Positions 14,782 to 22,566 of a stretch of DNA of 63,966 nt are shown piece after piece. The position numbers and the translations under genes are program-made. Location: positions 1 through 63,966 of the IMG/VR virus record IMGVR_UViG_3300046457_000167; one strand, 5' to 3'. The stretch is from a virus. The notes below the pieces were generated by a model. The model saw only the letters and a list, made by a program, of their open reading frames with translations. It ran no database searches and was not told the origin of the DNA. Every line of letters starts with the position of its first letter. Position 1 is the stretch's first letter.

Positions 14782-15597
14782 ATGACCGACTACAGAGCCG
14801 AGGCTCGCAAGATCACGAAAATATGCGCACCAATCCCCGGCGCGTTCGCAGCCGGCGGAGCGGTGACCAGCGTCTTCACCGGCAAGGACATCAACGACGT
14901 CGATGTATACTTCAAGAGCCGGAACGACTTCGAATATCAAGTCGCGATGGCCTACGAGAACGGCTGGTGGTGCGTTTCATCTAGCAAGCGAGCCGTGACG
15001 TTCAGCGAGCAGAACGGCAAGCCAATCCAGTTCATGCACTTCGATTTCTTCCCGACGGCGCAGCGCATCTTTGACGCGTTCGATTTTACCGCCGTGATGG
15101 GCGCCTACGACTTCGATATCGGCGAGTTCGTCTTCCACGATGACTTCCTGAAGCACAACTCGCAGCGGTTCCTGCGCTTCCATCCCTGCACTCGTTACCC
15201 GCTGGCGTCGGCAACCCGCGTTCTGAAATACCAAGATCGCGGCTACACCATCGGCAAGGGCGACATCCTCAAGATCGTGCTGGCTGGCCGCAAGGTCAAG
15301 ATCGACACCTGGGAAGAACTGAAAGACCAGATCGGCGGGGCTTATGGCGAGAAGGTCATCTTGGCCGGCGAGACGCAGGAGTTTTCGCTCGACGCCGCCA
15401 TCGAAGCGCTGACCGTTGATGATGCTGGCCGCGATACGTTCATTGCCAACGACAACGAGGAGCAGCCCGGAGATGCCATGTCCCTCCTGCGCAAGCTGGC
15501 GGTGATGAAGGGCGAGGAGTTCGACGAGAGCCGCTTCGATGAAGACGGTTGGCTTCACGGTTATGTGCCGCCAGAACTTAAGAACTGGGCCGCCTAA
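14782..15597 (+). CDS. Nucleotidyltransferase-fold protein
   Basis: The protein has 271 aa; ATG 14782 follows AGGAGAGATTA. FAAGGAVTSVFTGKDINDVD then VYF shows the G-G motif plus D-x-D pair of the DNA polymerase beta-like nucleotidyltransferase fold. The rest contains FVFHDDFLKHNSQRFLRFHP and FIANDNEEQPG. Similar phage proteins are known but their substrate is not. It precedes the sliding clamp. Confidence 0.65.
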   Translation: MTDYRAEARKITKICAPIPGAFAAGGAVTSVFTGKDINDVDVYFKSRNDFEYQVAMAYENGWWCVSSSKRAVTFSEQNGKPIQFMHFDFFPTAQRIFDAFDFTAVMGAYDFDIGEFVFHDDFLKHNSQRFLRFHPCTRYPLASATRVLKYQDRGYTIGKGDILKIVLAGRKVKIDTWEELKDQIGGAYGEKVILAGETQEFSLDAAIEALTVDDAGRDTFIANDNEEQPGDAMSLLRKLAVMKGEEFDESRFDEDGWLHGYVPPELKNWAA

Positions 15598-15652
15598 CCC
15601 CTACGGGCCGCTCCACCAAGGCGGCCCGACCACCACCACAAGAGGAGAAACC

Positions 15653-16708
15653 ATGAAACTTTCCATCGCGAAAACAGACCTGGCGCGCGTCATGACCAAC
15701 GTCGGACGTGTGGTCGAGGCTCGTACGACCGTGCCAATCCTGTCGTCGGTTCTGCTAACCGCCAGCGGGGGCCGCCTGTCGGTCGCAGGCACCGATCTCG
15801 ACATCCTGGCTACGGCAAGCGCAGAAGCTGACGTAACCACGCCAGGCGCCATCTGCGTCGATGCCAAGCTGTTGTCGGATATCGTCAAGAAGAGCGCAGG
15901 CGAAACCATCGATATGTCACTAGAAGGTGACAAGCTTATCGTGAAGTCGGGTCGTAGCCGGTTCACGCTGGCTGCGTTGGATGCGGCGGACTTTCCGGAC
16001 CTCAAGGACAGCAACTACGACGCCGAATTTGAGTTGGACATCGCCGCGCTGTTTGCGCCCTGCACCTTCGCAATCTCGACCGAGGAGACCCGCTATTATT
16101 TGAACGGCGTGTTCTTCCGTGGTGGCGAATCCGTTGCTGTCGCAACAGACGGCCACAGACTGGCGCGCAACCAAGGCCCGACGCTACCCGCATTTGAAGG
16201 CGTCATCGTGCCACGCAAGACCGTCGGCATCATTCCCAAGGGTGTGGTTACCGTCTCGGTATCGCAGCAGAAAATCCGCATCCAGTCGGGCGACTTCACG
16301 CTGATCTCCAAACTCATCGACGGGACATTCCCAGACTACGAGCGCGTTATTCCCAAAAGCAACGACAAAATCATTGTGTTCGGTAGCGACGACATGCGAC
16401 AGGCCGCCGGCCGAGTGCTGGTTATCTCGTCGGCTGGTAGCAAGGCAGTCAAGCTTTCGTTCGCCGACGGCGCCGCCGCCCTATCGGCAAGCAATGTCGG
16501 ACAGGGTACGGCGTCCGATGAAATCTTCATCCAGTACGGGGGCGAGCCAGTCGAAATCGGGTTCAATGCTGGCTACCTTGGCGAGTTGGTCGGCATCTTT
16601 CCAGCTGGCGACATCAATCTGGCGATTGGCGATAGCGGTTCTCCGGCCGTCTTTACGTCGGACAAAGCCGACGGTCTGCTGGCCGTACTCATGCCTATGC
16701 GTGTTTGA
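15653..16708 (+). CDS. dnaN: DNA polymerase III beta sliding clamp
   Basis: The protein has 351 aa, close to bacterial DnaN (about 366-372). The start MKLSIAKTDLARVMTNVGRV, the repeated domains (RYYLNGVFFRGGESVAVATD, DGTFPDYERVIP) and the C-terminus LLAVLMPMRV are all DnaN-like. The start is 15653, just after AGAGGAGAAACC. The clamp tethers polymerase to DNA; the genome shows no polymerase of its own, so it may recruit host Pol III or repair enzymes. Confidence 0.93.
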   Translation: MKLSIAKTDLARVMTNVGRVVEARTTVPILSSVLLTASGGRLSVAGTDLDILATASAEADVTTPGAICVDAKLLSDIVKKSAGETIDMSLEGDKLIVKSGRSRFTLAALDAADFPDLKDSNYDAEFELDIAALFAPCTFAISTEETRYYLNGVFFRGGESVAVATDGHRLARNQGPTLPAFEGVIVPRKTVGIIPKGVVTVSVSQQKIRIQSGDFTLISKLIDGTFPDYERVIPKSNDKIIVFGSDDMRQAAGRVLVISSAGSKAVKLSFADGAAALSASNVGQGTASDEIFIQYGGEPVEIGFNAGYLGELVGIFPAGDINLAIGDSGSPAVFTSDKADGLLAVLMPMRV

Positions 16709-16710
16709 CC

Positions 16711-16983
16711 ATGGCATGGCCACACAAGGACGGCACGCCATACATGCCTGCCAACGGTACGGAAGGCGAGTTCTTCGACGAGGGCTGGTGCTCGCACTGC
16801 TCTCGTGATGCTGCCTTTCGTCTCGATATGGTCAACAACGACGGCTGCGAAATCCTCGCGGCCGCCTATCGCGGCGAACAACAGGCGGCTTGGTCATGGA
16901 TGAAGGGCGCGCCGACTTGCGCAAACTTTAGCGACGACCCGGCCAATCCTGTCCGCTGCCGCCTTACGAAGGAGATGTTTTAA
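16711..16983 (+). CDS. Conserved small phage protein with CxxC motif
   Basis: The protein has 90 aa (ATG 16711; TTG 16705 overlaps the dnaN stop). PANGTEGEFFDEGWCSHCSRD and APTCANFSDD match a frequent phage family of unknown function that carries a small zinc-knuckle-like cysteine pair. Confidence 0.7.
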   Translation: MAWPHKDGTPYMPANGTEGEFFDEGWCSHCSRDAAFRLDMVNNDGCEILAAAYRGEQQAAWSWMKGAPTCANFSDDPANPVRCRLTKEMF

Positions 16984-17165
16984 TGGCGCTATATCGCGAT
17001 AAATATAAAGGCCATTCCATCGACTTCTGGGAAAAGTCGTTCAGCGTCGACGGCGGCCCTGTTTTTATGTTCGGCAGTAGCGGTCAGAATGACGTCTATC
17101 GGATGATTGACGCTATCGAGGCGGAAACCAAGAAGCAAATTCGCCTCATGCTTGGTGCGGTATAA
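16983..17165 (+). CDS. Small phage protein, 60 aa
   Basis: ATG 16983 and the stop at 17165 each overlap neighbours. GHSIDFWEKSFSVDGGPVF and a helical DVYRMIDAIEAETKK suggest a small alpha/beta protein. Unknown function. Confidence 0.6.
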   Translation: MALYRDKYKGHSIDFWEKSFSVDGGPVFMFGSSGQNDVYRMIDAIEAETKKQIRLMLGAV

Positions 17166-18097
17166 TGGCCCCCATCCCACGCCCAACCCCATCAACTCTA
17201 CGCGCGGTTCAGGCCGCGCTAGAGGCTGACCGCGACGAGTGGGAATCCGTTGGCGTACCGGCGGGCGATATCGGCGTGGAATGCGACCGCGCAATCTGGC
17301 TGGCGTTCCGTCGCGCTTCCGTTCCTGAGACGATTGACTGGCGAAAACGCCGGATTTTCGAAAGGGGAAATATTGAAGAAACCCGCTTGCTCGACTTACT
17401 GCGCATGGTCGGTTGCGAAGTGTGGGGCGAGCAGGACCGCGTCAGCGCGGCAGGCGGCCATCTGCGCGGGAAGATCGACGGTCGCGCTCTCGGACTACTA
17501 GAGGCACCGAAGACTGAGCACATCGTCGAGTGCAAGTCGGCGAAGGACGAGTATTTCAAGCCCGTCAAGAAGAACGGCGTCAAGATCGGCATGCCGAAGC
17601 ACTATGCAACTTTTCAGTTTTATATGCATGGGCTCGGTATCGATCGCGTCTACTACATGATGTCCAATAAAAACGACGAGGATCTGCATTTCGAGCGCGT
17701 CAACTACGACGCAGACTTCGCCATCCGGCAGGTTGCCAGGATCGAGCGCATTATCAACATGGCCGAGCCGCCGAGCAGGTTGTGTAGCAAGCGCGACGAC
17801 TTTCGCGGGATGTTCTGCCGTCAAGCAGGGGTGTGCTGGGGCGAGGTCATGCCGCGCTCACACTGTCGCACGTGCCTCCATAGCACTCCGCTCATGGACG
17901 GGAACGCGGGATGGGATTGCAGTCGACATTCAAAACCTTTGTCCTTGGTGGAGCAGGACGCCGGTTGTCCGGCTCATTTGTACGTGCCGAGCTTGTTGGT
18001 CGGTCTCGAGCAAATAGAAGTCGATGAGGATCGGGAAGAAATCACCTATCGCAGACCGGACGGCAGCATCTGGATAGACGGCGCCACCAACGCCTAG
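17165..18097 (+). CDS. PD-(D/E)XK nuclease (Cas4/YqaJ-like)
   Basis: The protein has 310 aa. The nuclease core is visible as GGHLRGKIDGRALG followed by HIVECKSAKDEYF (the D ... E-x-K motif) and HYATFQFYMHGLG. The C-terminal part has cysteines in HCRTCLHS and WDCSRHSKPL plus GCPAHLYVP, a zinc-binding tail common in phage members. It probably acts as an exonuclease in recombination-dependent replication with the Sak4 and DUF669 proteins. Confidence 0.8.
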   Translation: MAPIPRPTPSTLRAVQAALEADRDEWESVGVPAGDIGVECDRAIWLAFRRASVPETIDWRKRRIFERGNIEETRLLDLLRMVGCEVWGEQDRVSAAGGHLRGKIDGRALGLLEAPKTEHIVECKSAKDEYFKPVKKNGVKIGMPKHYATFQFYMHGLGIDRVYYMMSNKNDEDLHFERVNYDADFAIRQVARIERIINMAEPPSRLCSKRDDFRGMFCRQAGVCWGEVMPRSHCRTCLHSTPLMDGNAGWDCSRHSKPLSLVEQDAGCPAHLYVPSLLVGLEQIEVDEDREEITYRRPDGSIWIDGATNA

Positions 18098-18148
18098 CCA
18101 CCCACTAGCATTCGGCCTCACCAGCCACACCACAGAGGAGACCACAAG

Positions 18149-18643
18149 ATGACAAGCGGCCCGCAGCACGCACGACCAGCTAACACCAACCGCACACCTG
18201 GCTTTGACGCCAACGTACTCGCGCAAATACCGCGGCTACGCAAGGTGGCGAGCCTTCTGGTGCCAGCGTGCGACAAAGAAGACCTCGTTCAGTCGACCGT
18301 CGAACAAGGGTTGAGATACTGGCGCAACTACGACCCCAGCAAGAGCCTTGGCGGGTGGCTGGTCTATCAGATGCGCAATATCGCCTTCAAGCAGCGCCAC
18401 TCCATCGTGCCGCGCGGTTCGGACGCATCGTTGGCCTTCATCCCCGTAGCCCCTCGCCAGGACGATTTCCTCGTGGCTGCGGAGCTACTGCGTTCCGTAG
18501 ACGAAAGCCCGTACGCGGACACCATGCGGCTGGTGGCGACGGGGCATACGAGTGAGGAGATAGCGGAGCGACACGGGATTAGTCGGCAGCGCGTCCACCA
18601 GAAGATCACGGCGTTTCGTCGTTCGTTTAAGAGGGCGGCGTGA
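18149..18643 (+). CDS. ECF-like RNA polymerase sigma factor
   Basis: The protein has 164 aa; ATG 18149 follows GAGGAGACC. DKEDLVQSTVEQGLRYWRNY with WLVYQMRNIAFKQR looks like sigma region 2 (helices that bind core polymerase and the -10), and GHTSEEIAERHGISRQRVHQ like the region 4 helix-turn-helix. Size and order fit an ECF sigma factor. It could redirect host polymerase to middle or late phage promoters; no target promoter is proven. Confidence 0.7.
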   Translation: MTSGPQHARPANTNRTPGFDANVLAQIPRLRKVASLLVPACDKEDLVQSTVEQGLRYWRNYDPSKSLGGWLVYQMRNIAFKQRHSIVPRGSDASLAFIPVAPRQDDFLVAAELLRSVDESPYADTMRLVATGHTSEEIAERHGISRQRVHQKITAFRRSFKRAA

Positions 18644-18987
18644 TGCGCCTAGTTGTAACCGGCGGCCGAGACTATTGCCATACCGACCGCAGCTTCGCGG
18701 CCCTCGACGAACTGCACGCTCGCCTCCCTGTGTCTTTGCTTATCGAAGGCGAGGCGCGCGGCGTGGACCTGCGGGCGAAGGCATGGGCAAAGAGGCGCGG
18801 CATTGAAGTCAAGGAATTCTATGCCGAATGGGAGAAGTACGACAAGGCGGCTGGCGGCATTCGTAACCAGCAGATGATCGACGAGGGCGCGCCGGACTAC
18901 GGTCTTGCGTTCCCCGGTGGCGTCGGGACGGCTGACATGAAGCGTCGACTCGCGAAGGCTGGCGTTCCGTTTGAGGAGGTTCGCTGA
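18643..18987 (+). CDS. DUF2493 / SLOG family protein
   Basis: The protein has 114 aa (ATG 18643, overlapping the previous stop). MRLVVTGGRDY and the following EGEARGVDLRAKAWAKRRGI and GLAFPGGVGTADMKR match the YspA/DUF2493 branch of the SLOG superfamily, Rossmann-like proteins that bind nucleotides or nucleotide-derived ligands. The role in phages is unknown. Confidence 0.8.
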   Translation: MRLVVTGGRDYCHTDRSFAALDELHARLPVSLLIEGEARGVDLRAKAWAKRRGIEVKEFYAEWEKYDKAAGGIRNQQMIDEGAPDYGLAFPGGVGTADMKRRLAKAGVPFEEVR

Positions 18988-20732
18988 TGGCAGCATTTGA
19001 CCCTAGATATTATCAGTTCGAATCAGTCGATGCTGTGTTCGATTACTGGAGCGAAGAGCCTGGCCACCCGCTCATAGAAATGGCTGGCGGCTCTGGTAAA
19101 AGTGGCACCATGTCCATGCTTATCCAGCGATTGTTGGATGGGTGGCCAGACATGCGTGTGCTGTCGTGCGTTCACGTCGAAGAACTCGTTGAAGGAAACT
19201 TCAAGGAGTTCATTGGCATGAACCCGTTTGCTCCAGCAGGTATTTATGCGGCAAGCCTTGGGAGGCGTGACAGAAAAGCGCAAGTCATATTTGCCCAACT
19301 TCAAACAGTTTGGGACAAAGCGATCGAGATAGGCCACGTCGACGTTATGCTTATCGACGAGGTACATCTTGTGCCAAACGATGGCAATACGATGTACCGA
19401 AAGCTTATCGCGGCCCTACTTCTCATCAATCCTGACATGAAGATCGTTGGCTACTCTGCGACGCTGTTTCGACTTGATTTTGGCAGGTTAGATGAAGGCG
19501 ACGACCGCCTCTTCGATAAAACAGTCTACTCATATCCCTTGGCCAAGGGCATCGAAGACGGATATCTTACTCGGCTCACCAGCAAGCCGTGTGATTTTAG
19601 CTACGATATGAAAGGCGTGCGTCGTCTTGGTGGGGACTTTAAAAAGTCAGATCTAGCCAAAGCCACTGATAAGGAGGAGCTGACTCGCGCCGCCGTAGCG
19701 GAAATGATGGCCACAGCACATGCAGAAAACCGCACCACAGCAATCATATTTTGCAACGGCATTGAACATGCGACACACGTCCGTGATGAAATTAGAATGT
19801 ACGGTAAGACATGCGAAGTCCTAAGCGGCAAGACTCCGAAAGGTGAGCGACGCAAGATCATTGCTGACCTGAAGGCTGGCCGCTTATGGGGTTGCACCAA
19901 CGACAACGTCCTTTCGACTGGGACCAATATTCCGCGCGTGGATCTTGTCGTCGACATGGCCCCGACTGAAAGTACAAACAGGTACGTGCAGAGAGCCGTG
20001 CGCGGCACGCGCGTGGTGTGGCCACCGGGTTTTGATCCAGAAAAGTCAGACGCGGAAGGCAGGAAAGCGGCAATCGCGCGTGGGCCGAAGCCTAATTGCC
20101 GCTACATGAATTTTGCAGGCAACATCGAACGCCACGGCCCCGTTGATTGTGTCACGCCTAAGAAGCCGGGATCCGGAACTGGCGAGCCGCCGATCAAGCT
20201 CTGCATGCAGTGCGAGGAAATCTGCGCGGCTGGCGCACGCGTCTGCCCGAACTGCGGGTCGGAATTCGTATTTGAGGAAAAGCCGAAGTTCACGGCCCGC
20301 CCCACTGACGTTGCTATCCTGGCGACGGTGGCCGAGGAAGATTGGCGGAAGGTGTCGTCGCGGACATTTCTTAATCACCCAGGCAAGCAAGGAAAGCCCG
20401 ACTCGGTAAAGGCCGTCTACTTGACCGGATACACGGTTATCAATGAGTGGATCTGCCCTGCACACAGTGGTTTTGCGAAGACGAAGGCAGACCGTTATTG
20501 GATATCTCATTCTGGATTGCGGCCCATGCCTAAGTCGCCACTCGAATGGTTGCAAAGGCAGGCAGAGCTTAAGCCGACGGCAGAAATCAGCGTCGTTCCA
20601 CACGAGAAATATTGGAACATCAAGGAGTATCGAGTCGGCGCAGTGGCCGCAAATGATAACGCGCCAGAACCCGCAAACGATAACAAGAAGCACGATTGGG
20701 AATGGGAGATGGACGACGCCGTGCCATTTTAG
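18987..20732 (+). CDS. SF2 DEAH-type helicase with zinc ribbon
   Basis: The protein has 581 aa. Walker A MAGGSGKSG is at residues 32-40, the DEVH box at 124-127 and SAT at 157-159; VQRAVRGTR serves as motif VI. After the two RecA-like domains a zinc ribbon (CMQCEEICAAGARVCPNCGS) is followed by a beta-rich C-terminal part and two ANDN motifs. It should unwind DNA or remodel forks during phage replication or recombination. Confidence 0.88.
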   Translation: MAAFDPRYYQFESVDAVFDYWSEEPGHPLIEMAGGSGKSGTMSMLIQRLLDGWPDMRVLSCVHVEELVEGNFKEFIGMNPFAPAGIYAASLGRRDRKAQVIFAQLQTVWDKAIEIGHVDVMLIDEVHLVPNDGNTMYRKLIAALLLINPDMKIVGYSATLFRLDFGRLDEGDDRLFDKTVYSYPLAKGIEDGYLTRLTSKPCDFSYDMKGVRRLGGDFKKSDLAKATDKEELTRAAVAEMMATAHAENRTTAIIFCNGIEHATHVRDEIRMYGKTCEVLSGKTPKGERRKIIADLKAGRLWGCTNDNVLSTGTNIPRVDLVVDMAPTESTNRYVQRAVRGTRVVWPPGFDPEKSDAEGRKAAIARGPKPNCRYMNFAGNIERHGPVDCVTPKKPGSGTGEPPIKLCMQCEEICAAGARVCPNCGSEFVFEEKPKFTARPTDVAILATVAEEDWRKVSSRTFLNHPGKQGKPDSVKAVYLTGYTVINEWICPAHSGFAKTKADRYWISHSGLRPMPKSPLEWLQRQAELKPTAEISVVPHEKYWNIKEYRVGAVAANDNAPEPANDNKKHDWEWEMDDAVPF

Positions 20733-20768
20733 CAGCTGTCCCATTATGGGATTAATCAGATTTCCACC

Positions 20769-20797
20769 TTGACAAATTTGTCAAGCGGACAAATATA
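20769..20797 (+). promoter_or_regulatory. Operator-promoter for the 20.9 kb operon
   Basis: The palindrome TTGACAAATTTGTCAA is at 20769-20784; its TTGACA is followed 17 bp later by AATATA (20792-20797). A hairpin CCTCATTGGAAACAACGAGG lies just downstream at 20799-20818 in the leader. Expected to be repressed by the product of 9358-9942. Confidence 0.8.
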
Positions 20798-20939
20798 TCC
20801 CTCATTGGAAACAACGAGGGCGGCAAGATGAGAAGAAGACGGCCAGCGCGGTAGGGCGCACGAATACAGGAAAGTGCGTGCCGTACGGCAGGAAGTGCAG
20901 TGCAGGAATACCGACCACCACCACATAGAGGAGATTGAT

Positions 20940-21164
20940 ATGAGAAGACCGGAAGACATTGGCATGAGCGGATATCTCCGCAAGGAAGACATGCCGGCCG
21001 CAACTGACGAAGCGGCGGGCTGGATTGAATGGGATGGGGGCGAGTGCCCCGTAGCGGATGGAGCGCGGGTAGAGGTGCGAAGCGCCAAAGGATGGACGAT
21101 AACTGCTGATGCATGGGCGCTAAAGTGGGCTAACATAATCGCCTACCGCGTAGTGCAAGCATGA
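20940..21164 (+). CDS. Small WDGGECPV...AYR family protein (paralog 3 of 3)
   Basis: The protein has 74 aa; ATG 20940 follows GAGGAGATTGAT. WIEWDGGECPVADGARVEVR and NIIAYRV align with the two copies at 1173 and 1585, with an extra N-terminal extension. It leads the operon behind the 20.8 kb operator. Confidence 0.65.
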   Translation: MRRPEDIGMSGYLRKEDMPAATDEAAGWIEWDGGECPVADGARVEVRSAKGWTITADAWALKWANIIAYRVVQA

Positions 21165-21580
21165 GCGACACCCAAGAATTCACACTTAGAGCTATGGCGA
21201 CGAACTACAGCGGCGGCCATTCATGGGACCATCTCGACGGGGAGGCTTGCTTGAAAGCTGCCGACGAGATCAAGGAACTTCGAGCAAAGCTTTTCCCATA
21301 CGCAGACGCCACCGAAATCGCCGGCATCTCTTGGGACGGCAAGTACCTCATCGGCGACAAGGCCAGTATCGGCTTCTTCCGCGAAATGAAGAATAGGGGC
21401 GAACAGATCGACGTCTATAAGCGGGCATACGATCAGAATCTTGCCGCCAAGGATGCGGAGATTGATCGGCTTCGGGAGACGCTTTCCGTGATTGCCAGTG
21501 GGGACGACGACGGGTTCACCAGTGATGGCCACGAGCGGGCATTCGAATGGGCTACTCGTGCATTGGAGGGCCGCGCATGA
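21161..21580 (+). CDS. Hypothetical protein, 139 aa, partly coiled coil
   Basis: The start overlaps the previous stop. AKDAEIDRLRETL near residue 100 is likely a coiled coil; the end HERAFEWATRALEGR is helical. No recognised domain. Confidence 0.6.
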   Translation: MSDTQEFTLRAMATNYSGGHSWDHLDGEACLKAADEIKELRAKLFPYADATEIAGISWDGKYLIGDKASIGFFREMKNRGEQIDVYKRAYDQNLAAKDAEIDRLRETLSVIASGDDDGFTSDGHERAFEWATRALEGRA

Positions 21581-22305
21581 CCGACTTTGACCCCACAGCC
21601 ATCGCCACCATCGGCCACAACCGCAGCCCTTTCGACGCCATCAAGGCTGAGATAGAAGACCTGTTCGACGAAGCCAAGAATTTCTGTGATGGCGGAGCCA
21701 TCGACAGTCCAGAGCTTGCCGCCGCTATCACCGAACTCCACGACAAGATTCATGCCGCCGGCCAACGCGCCGATGACCTGCGCATCGAGGAGAAGCGCCC
21801 GCTCGACGAGCAGGTGGCCGCCATCCAGACGCGCTACCATAGCCTGATCGGCAACACCAAGGGCGGCAAGGGCAAGGTCGTGCTGGGCAAGGATGCCTGC
21901 CAGTCGTTGCTAACGCCGTGGCGCGTTAAAGTCGCTTCTGCAGCCCGCGCTGAAGCCGACCGCATAGCCGCCGAGGCCGCCGAAGCCACCCGCCTGGCAA
22001 CCGAGGCCATTCGTGCCTCCGCTGGAAACCTGGCTGAGCGAGAGGCCGCCGAAGAACTACTCGCCGACGCCAAGAAGCTGGAGAAGACAGCGGCCCGGAG
22101 TTGGAAGGCGGCGACGACGGGGACGGGGTTGCGGACAACGTGGCGCGCGGACTTGGTCGATATCGATCTGGCGCTCGACCATTACTGGAAAACGCACCAG
22201 TCATCTTTCGAAGACTTGGTGCGCGAGCTCGCCGCGACCGACGTGCGGGCCGATAAGCGCGGCGTGCCGGGTTTCAATGTTGTTGAGATCAAGGTGGCGG
22301 CGTGA
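21577..22305 (+). CDS. Long coiled-coil phage protein
   Basis: The protein has 242 aa; ATG 21577 overlaps the preceding stop. The first 190 residues are Ala/Glu-rich helix (ARAEADRIAAEAAEATRLA), then a compact end (LRTTWRADLVDIDLALDHYW, KRGVPGFNVVEIK). Similar proteins occur in many phage replication regions; function is not established, though a nuclease-inhibitor or recombination accessory role has been guessed for such coiled coils. Confidence 0.65.
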   Translation: MTDFDPTAIATIGHNRSPFDAIKAEIEDLFDEAKNFCDGGAIDSPELAAAITELHDKIHAAGQRADDLRIEEKRPLDEQVAAIQTRYHSLIGNTKGGKGKVVLGKDACQSLLTPWRVKVASAARAEADRIAAEAAEATRLATEAIRASAGNLAEREAAEELLADAKKLEKTAARSWKAATTGTGLRTTWRADLVDIDLALDHYWKTHQSSFEDLVRELAATDVRADKRGVPGFNVVEIKVAA

Positions 22306-22499
22306 AGCAGTCCCTAACTAGCCAGATGATTGACGGCGTCTTTCCCACCAAGGCAGTCGATATCGGCGCGCTGTCGAAGGTCGCACGGTCGCGACGTTGC
22401 CCAAAATGCAAGGCGACTAGCGGCGACGACTGGTCTCAGTGTCGAGGTGATTGCCCCATGCCTATGTCGCCGCACTACAGCACCACTGTCGCGCCCTAG
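22302..22499 (+). CDS. Small zinc-finger-like protein, 65 aa
   Basis: The GTG start at 22302 overlaps the previous stop. CPKCKATSGDDWSQCRGDC holds four cysteines in a CxxC...CxxxC pattern, suggesting zinc binding. Confidence 0.6.
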   Translation: MKQSLTSQMIDGVFPTKAVDIGALSKVARSRRCPKCKATSGDDWSQCRGDCPMPMSPHYSTTVAP

Positions 22500-22566
22500 C
22501 GCACAGTCACCACCACCACCCACCAAGCGCCACCAACGCGCGGTGACCACCACAGAGGAGATGAGT

